Below, piece after piece: positions 17,495-28,417 of a stretch of 64,000 nt of DNA. The stretch's first letter is position 1. Each line of letters begins with the position of its first letter. The stretch is from a bacterium (GTDB lineage: Bacteria; Electryoneota; RPQS01; DYHQ01), in contig JAUXGA010000004.1 in the NCBI GenBank assembly GCA_030622545.1, positions 124,001 to 188,000 of the forward strand. The letters run 5' to 3'. Both the position numbers and the translations under genes were made by a program. The notes under the pieces were generated by a model. The model did not search any database. It was not told the origin of the DNA and saw only the letters and a list, made by a program, of their open reading frames with translations.

Positions 17495-17875
17495 TTATCC
17501 TATGAGAGCTTCGTAGGCTTCCGCAGTCAAAAGATTATCCATTTCGGTTTTGAGATTGTTCGTTCTTATTTTCAGCATCCAACCTTGTCCGTAGGGATCC
17601 TGATTGGCAAGTTCGGGCGTTTCTATTAGGGCGTCGTTCACGGTTTCCACCGTTCCGGAAACAGCGGCATAGATATCCGAGACGGCTTTCACGGCTTCAA
17701 TCGTCCCGAAAGTCTTTCCCTGTTCGACGCTATCCCCCACTGCTGCAAGCTCCAGATAAACAATATCACCAAGCTCGCTCTGAGCCCAGTCTGTAATGCC
17801 GATGGTCACTAAACCGTCTTCCACTTTGACCCATTCGTGGTCTTTGGTGTACAAAAGATCCGATGGAATGTTCAT
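17495..17875 (-). CDS. gcvH: Glycine cleavage system H protein / lipoyl carrier
   Basis: A 126-aa lipoyl-domain protein. The modified lysine is Lys63 in IEAVKAVSD, and the length and fold are those of GcvH. It would carry the aminomethyl group between P, T and L proteins, but none of those genes is in the window. It follows accC by about 50 bases. A general lipoate-carrier role is also possible. Confidence 0.93.
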   Translation of the reverse strand: MNIPSDLLYTKDHEWVKVEDGLVTIGITDWAQSELGDIVYLELAAVGDSVEQGKTFGTIEAVKAVSDIYAAVSGTVETVNDALIETPELANQDPYGQGWMLKIRTNNLKTEMDNLLTAEAYEALIG

Positions 17876-17925
17876 CCTTCCCTCAGAAGTTACTTGAAAT
17901 ATTTTGCAATATTTATTGGAACCGC

Positions 17926-19296
17926 TTATGCTTCAGCGGCTTTGGTATGATTCTGTTCGTCGACGTATTTTTCAATCCAACCTGTGTCGTAGTTCCCCTT
18001 TTGGAAATCCTCACTGCGAATCACATTTAGGTGAAAAGAAATCGTCGTATCCAAACCCTCGATGACAAACTCTTCCAAAGCGCGCTCCATACGTTCGATT
18101 GCTTCCGCGCGCGTCCGCCCCCAGGCGATGAGTTTTGCAATCAGGCTGTCATAGTAGGGAGGAATCTCATAGCCTTCATAAACATGCGTGTCCACTCGAA
18201 TTCCCGGCCCTCCCGGCATATGAAATCCCGTGACTTTGCCGGGACACGGGAGGAAGTTGCGCTGAGGATCTTCCGCATTAATCCGGCATTCTATCGAATG
18301 ACCGAAGGGCTTTAATTCTCTCTGTTTCAGCCGCAGAGGTTCACCCGCTGCAATCCGTATCTGCTCTTTGACTAAATCCACACCCGTAACCGCCTCAGAA
18401 ATCGGGTGTTCGACCTGAATCCGCGTATTCATCTCCATAAAGAAATAATTCCCGTCGCTATCAAGGAGGAATTCCACGGTTCCGGCGGTTCCATATTTAA
18501 TTGCTTCGGAGGCTTTCACGGCGGTTTGACCGATTTCTTTCCGCAACTCGGGAGTCACAATCGGCGAAGGAGTTTCTTCAATGAGTTTTTGGTGACGTCT
18601 TTGGAGAGAGCAATCCCGTTCTCCAAGATGAACCGCTTTCCCTTTGCCGTCTCCAATAATCTGGATTTCGATATGATGAGGATTCTCAACGAATCTTTCG
18701 ATATACAGCGCGTCATTTTTAAAGCCCGCCTCCGCTTCGGCGCGCGCCATCTCGAAAGCGGTCTCCAGAGAGGCCATGTCCCGCACAACCCTCATGCCGC
18801 GCCCTCCCCCACCGGCAACCGCTTTAATTATCAGCGGCAGTTTGATTTCCTGCGCAAAAATTCTGGCATCTTCCGCATTCGCAATCGGACCATCTGAACC
18901 GGGAATCACAGGACAACCGGCGGCAGACATCATTCGTTTCGCTTCGGCTTTGTCTCCCATTGAGTTAATCACTTCGGGAGTCGGACCGATAAAAGCGATA
19001 TCGTGCGACGCGCAAATTTCCGCGAAGTCTGCATTTTCAGCAAGAAATCCATAACCGGGATGAATGGCATCGGCCCCGGTGATTTCCGCCGCGGATATAA
19101 TGCGCTGCACATTCAGGTAGCTCTCGGCGGGACTCGGAAGCCCGATGCAGACGGATTCGTCCGCGAATTTTACATGGAGCGCTTCTTTATCAGCCGTCGA
19201 GAAAACAGCGACGGTCTTGACTTTCATCTCGCGGCAGGCTCGGATGATTCGCATCGCGATTTCGCCGCGGTTGGCAATAAGGACTTTTTGGAACAT
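17926..19296 (-). CDS. accC: Biotin carboxylase subunit of acetyl-CoA/acyl-CoA carboxylase
   Basis: A 456-aa ATP-grasp enzyme that carboxylates biotin on AccB using bicarbonate and ATP. It has the N-terminal [16 protein letters not shown], the glycine loop [20 protein letters not shown], and the catalytic [13 protein letters not shown]. Length is standard. It starts three bases after accB. No AccA or AccD is nearby; the carboxyltransferase gene at 33750 is the only visible partner. Confidence 0.96.
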   Translation of the reverse strand: MFQKVLIANRGEIAMRIIRACREMKVKTVAVFSTADKEALHVKFADESVCIGLPSPAESYLNVQRIISAAEITGADAIHPGYGFLAENADFAEICASHDIAFIGPTPEVINSMGDKAEAKRMMSAAGCPVIPGSDGPIANAEDARIFAQEIKLPLIIKAVAGGGGRGMRVVRDMASLETAFEMARAEAEAGFKNDALYIERFVENPHHIEIQIIGDGKGKAVHLGERDCSLQRRHQKLIEETPSPIVTPELRKEIGQTAVKASEAIKYGTAGTVEFLLDSDGNYFFMEMNTRIQVEHPISEAVTGVDLVKEQIRIAAGEPLRLKQRELKPFGHSIECRINAEDPQRNFLPCPGKVTGFHMPGGPGIRVDTHVYEGYEIPPYYDSLIAKLIAWGRTRAEAIERMERALEEFVIEGLDTTISFHLNVIRSEDFQKGNYDTGWIEKYVDEQNHTKAAEA

Positions 19297-19298
19297 AC

Positions 19299-19766
19299 CT
19301 ATCGAGATGTATCGATGCGGAAAAGAATCTGACCAAATTCCACCGGTTGAGTATTTTCGGTCAGGATTTCCGTAATCGTTCCGGAAACCTCCGCTTCAAT
19401 TTCATTCATAAGTTTCATCGCTTCCACGATGCAGAGAACTCGACCGGGCTCAACGTGATCCCCGACGCGAACATACGACTCGGCATCGGGAGACGGCGAA
19501 CGATAAAACGTTCCCACCATAGGAGATTTCACGTCAAGTATTCCCGCCTTCGGAGCCGGCTCAGCGAGAGAAGGTTCGGGGATGGGAGCGCTTGGGAGCT
19601 GCGGAATTGCCGGCGGCATGGGTGGCGCTCCATAGATGATAGCAGGTTCACTATGGTTGCTTTGCTTGGAAATGCGAACCTTGAATCCCTTTTCCTCAAT
19701 CTCAATTTCGGTAATTTCGCTGCGCTCTACCATTTTGACGAGGCGCTGTATTTCGCGGATGTCCAA
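19299..19766 (-). CDS. accB: Biotin carboxyl carrier protein
   Basis: A 155-aa carrier with a proline/alanine-rich linker (about 42-75) and a C-terminal biotinyl domain. The biotinylated lysine is Lys118 in VEAMKLMNE. The N-terminus ([16 protein letters not shown]) is the usual AccB helix. It is directly upstream of accC in the same operon. Confidence 0.95.
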   Translation of the reverse strand: MDIREIQRLVKMVERSEITEIEIEEKGFKVRISKQSNHSEPAIIYGAPPMPPAIPQLPSAPIPEPSLAEPAPKAGILDVKSPMVGTFYRSPSPDAESYVRVGDHVEPGRVLCIVEAMKLMNEIEAEVSGTITEILTENTQPVEFGQILFRIDTSR

Positions 19767-19784
19767 GGGAACCTCCCTTCGTAA

Positions 19785-20765
19785 TTATCGTGTTCGTGAT
19801 GTCTGATCCAAAGCCAGCGGAACAAATACAATGCGGCGATTCGGATAGAACTTCCCCGAATTCGCTTTGACTTTCGGCGGTCTGACCGTTCCATATCCTT
19901 TAGCGACCAGACGTCCCGGTTCGACGCCTTGAGAGATAAGATAGTCCCGCGCTGAGTTGGCGCGCGACTGCGTAATCAAATAATTGTAAACTTCCGGCCC
20001 TTCCCCATCCGTATAGCTCTGAATTTCGACAGTTCTGATTTCAGGATGTTGCTTCATGAGACGGGCGGCTTCGTTTAAAAGATAGAAATACTTCGGCGGA
20101 ATATCCGCTGTTGTATCACTGAAGAAAATCGGTCGAAAAATCGATGCTGGCTGTGAAGACGATTCTGTCGATACGGGAAAAGCGTATCTATCGAAAAACG
20201 CTTCGATCTTACTTAAGAAAACATTAACGGTCTCATAGATTTTGTCTTCAATGGGTTTCGGTCGCTCAGGTAATGTTGCCAGTTCATCTGCATCTGTTCG
20301 CTTCCGTCGAACAAACTGCTTCCGTTCCATCGTTCCCGCAACAGGTGCAATCTCTTTCCGCTCAACCCTCAGTTTTTTGGGAGTTGGATGTTGCTTCACA
20401 GTATCGGGGGTGTCAACAGTTTTCACTTTCGCTGTAAGTTGAGGCTCTTCCTGTTCAACTTCAGCGCTGTCAACCGCTGGTTCGACAATCTTAGGAGAAG
20501 CGATGCGCGTGCTGTCTTGTGGAACTTGAGCTGTCTCTGCTTCACGCAAAGCGGGTGTGGTGCGTTCGATGACAAGTCCGATGATACAGAAGAAAAGCCC
20601 GTAGATGAGTGTAATAACGGCGCTTCTGCGTAGTTGCGTTTGAGGCACGGCGTGACTTCTGCGGAGAAACAGATATAACGACACTCCAAGCAGAAGAATC
20701 CCGATGGTAATACTGACAAGTCCGATAATTTCCCGAACTACCACCCCGGCCTCCAAAATATTCAC
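19785..20765 (-). CDS. Membrane protein with C-terminal OmpA domain
   Basis: A 326-aa protein with two hydrophobic helices (about 12-33 and 47-64), a charged Pro/Glu/Lys-rich linker (about 70-170), and an OmpA-like peptidoglycan-binding domain (about 200-320). The domain has EIQSYTDGEGPEVYN, SRANSARDYLISQGV and GYG motifs with the usual aspartate and arginine. The domain would lie in the periplasm and hold cell wall and inner membrane together. Two inner-membrane helices instead of a lipobox or barrel is less usual for OmpA-domain proteins. It lies between efp and accB. Confidence 0.8.
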   Translation of the reverse strand: MNILEAGVVVREIIGLVSITIGILLLGVSLYLFLRRSHAVPQTQLRRSAVITLIYGLFFCIIGLVIERTTPALREAETAQVPQDSTRIASPKIVEPAVDSAEVEQEEPQLTAKVKTVDTPDTVKQHPTPKKLRVERKEIAPVAGTMERKQFVRRKRTDADELATLPERPKPIEDKIYETVNVFLSKIEAFFDRYAFPVSTESSSQPASIFRPIFFSDTTADIPPKYFYLLNEAARLMKQHPEIRTVEIQSYTDGEGPEVYNYLITQSRANSARDYLISQGVEPGRLVAKGYGTVRPPKVKANSGKFYPNRRIVFVPLALDQTSRTR

Positions 20766-20772
20766 AAGCGAA

Positions 20773-21342
20773 TTACTTCGCCCGCTTCACACGATCAAGA
20801 TATTCACTGGTTCGAGTATCGACGCGAACCGTATCTCCCTGCTCAACAAAAAAGGGAACTTGTATAACAGCGCGGGTTTCCAGTGTTGCCGGTTTCCCTG
20901 AGCCGGAAACGGTATCTCCTTTCACCGACGGCGATGTTTCAACCACTTCCAATTCCATAAAGAAAGGTACTTCCAGACTGAGCGGCGTATCACCATGGAA
21001 CATCACTTTGCAGACTTCACCCTCTTTGAGCCACTTCTTCTGCTCGCCGACAATATCTTCGCCGATAGGTATCTGATCGAACGTTTCCTGATCCATAAAT
21101 GTATAGCCGGTATCATCGTGGAAAAGGTATTGCATTTCGCGCGCGTCGAGGCGGATAATCGTAATGTTCGCACCCGCATTCAATGTTCGATCAATCACGC
21201 GCCCGGTGCGCACATTTTTCAATTTCATGCGGACAAAAGCGCCTCCTTTGCCCGGTTTAACATGCTGAAACCATGTAACAACGAACATCTGACCATCCAT
21301 TTCGATGGTCAATCCATTGCGAATTTCCGCCGTTGTCGCCAT
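20773..21342 (-). CDS. efp: Elongation factor P
   Basis: EF-P (189 aa) relieves ribosome stalling at proline runs. It has the three-domain length and the tip loop HVKPGKGGAF with Lys32 at the modified position. Whether the lysine is beta-lysylated, rhamnosylated (needs Arg) or bare cannot be told; no EpmA/EpmB gene is nearby. GGAG precedes the ATG by about 12 bases. Confidence 0.95.
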   Translation of the reverse strand: MATTAEIRNGLTIEMDGQMFVVTWFQHVKPGKGGAFVRMKLKNVRTGRVIDRTLNAGANITIIRLDAREMQYLFHDDTGYTFMDQETFDQIPIGEDIVGEQKKWLKEGEVCKVMFHGDTPLSLEVPFFMELEVVETSPSVKGDTVSGSGKPATLETRAVIQVPFFVEQGDTVRVDTRTSEYLDRVKRAK

Positions 21343-21391
21343 AAAGTGTTACTCCACTGGTGAACTATAAAATTACCGAAACAACTTGCTT

Positions 21392-23416
<2,025 letters not shown>

Positions 23417-23474
23417 TTATAAATAAAGATATAACCGAAGGAATCCCCGTGGGTATGAAATACCATTAGACTGA

Positions 23475-23503
23475 AATTTACGAACTTTTATATAAAATAT
23501 CAA
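23475..23503 (-). promoter_or_regulatory. Promoter upstream of ligA
   Basis: On the minus strand, TTGATA (23498-23503) and TAAATT (23475-23480) have a 17-base spacer, in the gap between larA and ligA. A leader of about 57 bases would follow. Confidence 0.55.
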
Positions 23504-23523
23504 CCCCCCTTGTGCTTTTCTAA

Positions 23524-24816
23524 CTACTCCCGGTCTTCCGCTTGAATCTGAGCGGGAGTCAAAGGCAGAACTTCCCCCGCTCGCGGAACCACCCATCCTC
23601 CTCCCTGAAGGCTTTGCTTATACATTTCATCCAAAGGAAATGCTCCGCTTTTCTTCAGAGATACAGGATGAAGTCCCATTTTTCTCACTATCTTGTCCGG
23701 TAACTCTGAGACCAAAAATATATGCCCCGCGTCCGCTTTTTCTTTCAGCGCCAGAGCCGTGTGTCCATTCAGCGTATAGTGCTCAGCAAGATGCGCCGAC
23801 ATCTTTTCTGCGCTGTCGAAATCAAACCACGGCAGGAACGTCTCCGAACCGATTCCCTGCTCGCAACGCGCGAAATACACAAGGGTGCCTCCCGGCGACA
23901 GCAACCGAAACGCGCGGTGAAGCCCCTTGTGAGATTGAATAAGATTGCAATCCAGAGGCGCTCCTCCAGCCGATGCTAAAACGAGAGGACGCTGTTCGGG
24001 AACGATTTGCAAGTGCGTTCGATGATACTCCTTTGCCAGAGCGCGGTGCGTTGTAAGCAAATCCCCCGCTAACGCTCTTGAAATGGTTCCTTCTCCACCT
24101 AAGATAAATCCCAAGTGAAAAACGGGAGGACAAAACGCCACCGCCTCAGCAATATCTTCTGATACAGGATTTCCGTCAAGAATTCCTTCGCGGCAATCCG
24201 GATTGAGATGACCATCCGGCATGCGGATCAATCCATGATTGTGGAGCGTCGTTTCTAAAGCTGCCAAACCCGGAACTATCAGTTTGGGGCCGCCGCCGAA
24301 TCCCGCGAAGTAGTGATGCAGAACCGGTCCCACAGCAATAATCGCTTGTGCCTCTAAGAGAATTGGATTGACTATGACTCGCGTTCCACGGCGAGTTGTC
24401 CCGATTTCGACGCCGTCATTCGCCTTGGCATTGTGCTGGAGAATTTTACATCGGTTGAAGACTTCGTCACCAAGATGCGGCCTGAGTTCCGGCTCAGACA
24501 TAGCGCTATGCGTACCGTTCGCCACGACAACACGCAGAGAAACTTCTCGCCCCTTGGGCAGATAGTCAAGAAGGATAGGTAGAATTTCAGGCAAGGAGCA
24601 CCGGCGAGTTCCATCTGGAACCACGATAAGTATCCGCGATTTCCCTTCGAGATATTCATGAAGTGGCGGCAAGCCAATCGGATTGTCAAGCGCTTCTTCA
24701 ATAAATTGACGCAGAGAAGAATTCGATGTTTGAGCGTGCGGAAGTTGCACACTATCAAATGTCCAGTCCTTCGGCAGATTGAGCTCAACAAACCGATTTC
24801 CATAAGCGAGTTTCAT
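23524..24816 (-). CDS. LarA-family nickel-pincer enzyme (lactate racemase-like)
   Basis: A 430-aa protein of the LarA/DUF2088 family, which interconverts 2-hydroxyacid isomers with a nickel-pincer cofactor tethered to a lysine. Expected active-site positions are present: GTH at 101-103, HHYFAGFGGGPK at 167-178 with Lys178, and His194 in LHNH. The LarB, LarC and LarE cofactor genes are not in the window. Many family members act on substrates other than lactate, so the substrate is open. A promoter lies six bases before the ATG and there is no ribosome site. Confidence 0.85.
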   Translation of the reverse strand: MKLAYGNRFVELNLPKDWTFDSVQLPHAQTSNSSLRQFIEEALDNPIGLPPLHEYLEGKSRILIVVPDGTRRCSLPEILPILLDYLPKGREVSLRVVVANGTHSAMSEPELRPHLGDEVFNRCKILQHNAKANDGVEIGTTRRGTRVIVNPILLEAQAIIAVGPVLHHYFAGFGGGPKLIVPGLAALETTLHNHGLIRMPDGHLNPDCREGILDGNPVSEDIAEAVAFCPPVFHLGFILGGEGTISRALAGDLLTTHRALAKEYHRTHLQIVPEQRPLVLASAGGAPLDCNLIQSHKGLHRAFRLLSPGGTLVYFARCEQGIGSETFLPWFDFDSAEKMSAHLAEHYTLNGHTALALKEKADAGHIFLVSELPDKIVRKMGLHPVSLKKSGAFPLDEMYKQSLQGGGWVVPRAGEVLPLTPAQIQAEDRE

Positions 24817-24822
24817 GAAAGT

Positions 24823-24851
24823 AATTTACGAAGAATATGCCAGTAATGCAA
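24823..24851 (-). promoter_or_regulatory. Promoter of larA, probably leaderless
   Basis: On the minus strand, TTGCAT (24846-24851) and TAAATT (24823-24828) have a 17-base spacer. Six bases (ACTTTC) separate the -10 from the ATG at 24816. Confidence 0.6.
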
Positions 24852-24934
24852 CGTAAAAATCCTTGCATTTGCGCTGTAAAGTGTCTATATTTATAGTTCA
24901 GAAAAATTTCAAAATATCTGTAATTTCACGAAAA

Positions 24935-24964
24935 TTGAACTTGTTGATTATTATTGAATAATTA
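24935..24964 (+). promoter_or_regulatory. Probable promoter of the glycan island
   Basis: TTGAAC (24935-24940) and TAATTA (24959-24964) with an 18-base spacer, divergent from larA. The surrounding 100 bases are very A/T-rich and other pairings are possible. Confidence 0.4.
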
Positions 24965-25006
24965 TGAGATTCTATTGGGTTCAGCCATAAGGCAAGGAGA
25001 ATCACC

Positions 25007-26152
25007 CTGCTTTCCCTTTTCATCGTTTCGACTCTCATTTCTGCTGTCGCCAGCTTATTTCTTCTGACTGGCATTCTTCGCGGTCGCCGCAACGGTGGAG
25101 CTGCAGCAGCTTTACCGTCGATTGCCGTTATTGTCGCGGGGAGAAACGAAAGCGAAACATTGGAGCGTTGTCTCCAGAGCATTCTTTCGCTGGATTATCC
25201 GCCTGAACTTATCGAACGATTTTATGTTGACGACGGCTCGACCGATGATGCATGGGAAATCGCTTCAGCAATCGCTCAGGAGTCTAAGGGAAGGTTGAAT
25301 ATCTTGCGCGCTCCTCCGAATACTGATAATTTAGGGCCTAAGAAAAACGCTCTTCGTGCCGCCATCGAGAAAACCCAAGCGGAACTCCTGCTCTTCACTG
25401 ATGCGGATGCGCAGGTTCCCAGAGGATGGGCTAAAGCTATCGCTGGACAGTTTCATCCGGAAGTAGGCGCGGTCGCAGGTTTATTTGATCCGGGAACGCA
25501 ATCGACGATACCGTTGCGCCTTTATCGGTTAGAGCGTCTGATGCATGGTATCATTTCCGCAGGCTCTATCGGTTGGGGTTCTCCGTCTTCCGTCTGCGGA
25601 GCGAACTTCGCTTATCGTCGCGAATGCTACGAGCAACTCGGCGGTTTTGCGAATGCACAGATGAAAGCCGGTGATGACGATTTAATGGTTCAGGCAATCC
25701 ATCGCAAGGGATGGAAAGTCCGATTTGCCGCAGGTGCGGATAGTGTCGTTCGTGATAATAGACGCCCTGCCTTGGGTGAATTCTCAAGAGCTAAAATTCG
25801 CCATCAATCCACCGCACGGGAATATCCTCGTGGTTGGTTAATGTTTTTCTGGAGCATCCTCGCCGCACAAATCGGTTACTTGGCAGGTGGAATCTGGGCT
25901 TTGTTCCATCCTGGATTTTGGCTGATGCTTGCAGGAGCTATCGCGCTACGTTTCGCTTGCGATTACCTGCTTCTGTGGCGTTTTGCGTGCGTCAATCAGC
26001 TTACCGAATGGAGAAGAGGATTCGTACTCGCGGAATTTATTTTACCGTTTTATCTGCTGATGCAGCCGATTTTCGCACTAAGCGGCGGCTTTGAATGGAA
26101 GCAACGCCGCTTGACAGTTCGAACCGCCGAACAGACAAAAATTCCCTTATGA
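25007..26152 (+). CDS. Membrane glycosyltransferase family 2 (island gene 1)
   Basis: GT2 enzyme of 381 aa. The frame opens at 24968 and has no ATG, GTG or TTG before the TTG at 25160, which would cut off the N-terminal helix and the first GT2 strand (IAVIVAGRNE). A CTG at 25007 lies seven bases after AAGGAG and gives a complete N-terminal helix, so I take CTG as the start. GT2 motifs: DDGSTDD, DADAQVP and a GDDDLM acceptor motif. The QxxRW motif seen in its two paralogues is absent; hydrophobic segments follow near residues 275-360. Probably uses a nucleotide sugar at the inner membrane. Product unknown. Confidence 0.8.
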   Translation: MLSLFIVSTLISAVASLFLLTGILRGRRNGGAAAALPSIAVIVAGRNESETLERCLQSILSLDYPPELIERFYVDDGSTDDAWEIASAIAQESKGRLNILRAPPNTDNLGPKKNALRAAIEKTQAELLLFTDADAQVPRGWAKAIAGQFHPEVGAVAGLFDPGTQSTIPLRLYRLERLMHGIISAGSIGWGSPSSVCGANFAYRRECYEQLGGFANAQMKAGDDDLMVQAIHRKGWKVRFAAGADSVVRDNRRPALGEFSRAKIRHQSTAREYPRGWLMFFWSILAAQIGYLAGGIWALFHPGFWLMLAGAIALRFACDYLLLWRFACVNQLTEWRRGFVLAEFILPFYLLMQPIFALSGGFEWKQRRLTVRTAEQTKIPL

Positions 26153-27174
26153 CAATACCCGGAACCGCCCAAGACCTTTCGCAAGCCTTTTCAAAACCGC
26201 AGCCTGCGACAGAAAACGAACAGATACCCAAGAATCGTCGCTGGCTTGGGATTTCGTTGCGCATACTTCTGACCATAGTGGTTGTGGGACTTCTCTTCTG
26301 GCAAATCCCTTGGCGCAATGTGTTCGCGACAGCGACCGGAATGCAGGGATTTCCTCTGCTCGCTGCCCTTCTCCTGTGGATTCCGGCTCATGCTTTTCAA
26401 TTCACGCGCTGGGCGGTTCTCGCGCGGCATGCCGGGAAAGAAGCGACTTGGCGTGACATTTTTCGCAGTTATTGGGTGGGGTTTACCCTCGGCGTCATCA
26501 CACCGGGGCGAATCGGTCAATTCGGACGCTGTTTCGCGCTGAAAGTACCGGTAGCGCGTGCCGTGGGTGTCAGCCTGATAGAACGGTTCTATGCCACGGT
26601 TGTCATCAACGGCGCCGGGCCGTGGGCTCTCCTGCTCATGATTTTCAGCGGCGTCTTTGTTCTCCCCATCGGAGGCTGGCGCGCGCCGCTGCTTATAGGC
26701 TTAGGTCTGATTGGAACGGGGATGCTCCTTTTAGGACTTTTCCCGCGCGTCCTCCTCCCTGCTCTTTCGTGGATTGTGCGCAAGCTGCCTTTGCGTGAGA
26801 AGTTCGAACGTCTCTTGGGAGTCTTGGACGGCATGCGAGGCGGTTTGACACTCGGATTGCTGCTGCTGTCTCTTGCGTCCATAGCGGTCGCTCTTCTGCA
26901 ATTCGTCCTGCTGCTACGAGCGATGGGTGTTTCTATACCTCTGGGTTGGGGTATGATTGCAGTCATGGTGAACTTCTTTTTCAAAGCCAGCCTGCCTATT
27001 TCATTTGCGGGACTCGGTGTCGGGGAATGGACGGCTGTTCTGTGCCTTGGCGCTTTGGGAGTCGAGCCTGCGGCGGCGGTGGCCGCTTCACTGGTACTGT
27101 TTTCAATCAACGTCTTATTCCCGGCGCTAATAGGCATTCCGGTGGTTCCCACACTGAAACTTCGCCGCAGATAA
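26149..27174 (+). CDS. Flippase-like membrane protein (UPF0104/LPG synthase TM family)
   Basis: A 341-aa membrane protein with about eight hydrophobic helices. It matches the lysylphosphatidylglycerol-synthetase-like transmembrane family (UPF0104/AglD): early TRWAVLARH, GVITPGRIGQFGR, and a late SFAGLGVGEW motif. Members in glycan loci are thought to help move or assemble lipid-linked sugars, but this is not proved. I take the ATG at 26149, which overlaps the stop of gene 1 as ATGA; an in-frame ATG at 26095 would add 18 residues. Located between two GT2 genes. Confidence 0.82.
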   Translation: MTIPGTAQDLSQAFSKPQPATENEQIPKNRRWLGISLRILLTIVVVGLLFWQIPWRNVFATATGMQGFPLLAALLLWIPAHAFQFTRWAVLARHAGKEATWRDIFRSYWVGFTLGVITPGRIGQFGRCFALKVPVARAVGVSLIERFYATVVINGAGPWALLLMIFSGVFVLPIGGWRAPLLIGLGLIGTGMLLLGLFPRVLLPALSWIVRKLPLREKFERLLGVLDGMRGGLTLGLLLLSLASIAVALLQFVLLLRAMGVSIPLGWGMIAVMVNFFFKASLPISFAGLGVGEWTAVLCLGALGVEPAAAVAASLVLFSINVLFPALIGIPVVPTLKLRRR

Positions 27175-27178
27175 CAAG

Positions 27179-28417
27179 ATGATATTCCTCAATACATTTT
27201 TAATACTCACCGGCTGGCTTCTGATAGTCTATGGAGTCGCTGCTTCTCTGTTTATAATTGGGCTGCTCCGCTCACGCAAAGCTCTGCGGCGCGATTTTAA
27301 AGAGTGGCCTTCGGTATCCGTCGTTTTACCCGCGCGCAATGAAGCGGAAGTTCTTGAACGGACGATTCGCTCGCTGTTGGCGCAGGACTATCCCGGTCAG
27401 TGGGATGTCATTGTTGTTGATGATCGTTCGACTGATGAGACACCTGCTATTCTCAACCGTTACGCCGAAGAAAATCCGCGTTTTCGCTTTCGTACCGTTA
27501 CCGAACCGAATCCTCCGTCGCCCAAGAAATACGCTCTCTCGAAGGGAATTGAAATCGCGACCGGCGAAATCATCTGCACCACCGATGCCGATTGCGTCTT
27601 CCATCCGCACTGGCTTCGCTCAATGATTAGTTATTTCCACGCGCCCGTCGGTGTGGTTGCGGGGTTGACTCGTTTCAAAACAGCGGATGGCCGGGAACCG
27701 TTATGGCAAAAGGTGCAAAACATCGACTTCATGCTTCAGGGTTATCTGGCGGCGGGTTCGATAGGTCTCGGTCTCCTCAGCAGCTGCAACGGCTCGAATC
27801 TCGCTTATCGCCGCACGGTCTATGACACCGCCGTCGGTTTTAGTGAAGTGTCTTATCAGATTTCCGGCGACGATGTTCTCTTTGCGCAGAGAATCGCACA
27901 GACAACGGGCTGGGAAATGGTGTACGCTACAGCTCCGGAGACTATTGTCGATTCCCTTCCCGTTCCGACTCTGCGCGAACTGTTTCATCAGCGATTTCGC
28001 TGGGCATCCAAAGGACTTGCCTATCGGTGCAGTATGAAATTCCTTCTATTTACCCTCTATTTTTTCTTTCTCCTTCTTCTGGCATTTCCTATCGTCGCCC
28101 TGTTTCATCCAGCTGCTTTTCCTTTCCTCGCTATGGCATTCTTATGGAAGCTCGGTTGGGACTGGTTTGTCATCTACGAAGGGAACCGGATTTTCGAGCA
28201 ACGCAACAACCTTTTCTCTTTCTTTACTTTCGAAATCGCGTACACGGTCTTCACACCCCTCTTCGGCTTAGGAGGATTACTGCTGCCGTTCCGCTGGAAA
28301 GGAGACTGGTACCGGCAGGCGCGATTCGGGAGCGTTCACAAGAAAGCGCCTGAATCGAGTACTCCATCACCTGTTCAAAAAGTTTCCACAGATGCTCATG
28401 ATGCCGCGCCTGTTTGA
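27179..28417 (+). CDS. Membrane glycosyltransferase family 2 (island gene 3)
   Basis: GT2 enzyme of 412 aa with an N-terminal helix (5-28), catalytic domain (about 44-285) and C-terminal helices (about 285-375). Motifs are VVLPARNE, VDDRSTDE, TTDADCVF, SGDDVLF and QRFRW, which are those of cellulose-synthase-like GT2 enzymes that extrude or build membrane-bound glycans. The AGSIG stretch is shared with island gene 1, so the two are paralogues. It starts four bases after the flippase-like gene. Confidence 0.87.
   Translation: MIFLNTFLILTGWLLIVYGVAASLFIIGLLRSRKALRRDFKEWPSVSVVLPARNEAEVLERTIRSLLAQDYPGQWDVIVVDDRSTDETPAILNRYAEENPRFRFRTVTEPNPPSPKKYALSKGIEIATGEIICTTDADCVFHPHWLRSMISYFHAPVGVVAGLTRFKTADGREPLWQKVQNIDFMLQGYLAAGSIGLGLLSSCNGSNLAYRRTVYDTAVGFSEVSYQISGDDVLFAQRIAQTTGWEMVYATAPETIVDSLPVPTLRELFHQRFRWASKGLAYRCSMKFLLFTLYFFFLLLLAFPIVALFHPAAFPFLAMAFLWKLGWDWFVIYEGNRIFEQRNNLFSFFTFEIAYTVFTPLFGLGGLLLPFRWKGDWYRQARFGSVHKKAPESSTPSPVQKVSTDAHDAAPV

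Noticed and set aside
24964-24990. Eight-codon ATG frame before the GT2 gene, as a true leader peptide gene
   Set aside because: No ribosome site of its own and no repeated regulatory codons; it may be chance in A/T-rich DNA. Mentioned only in the start-codon finding.
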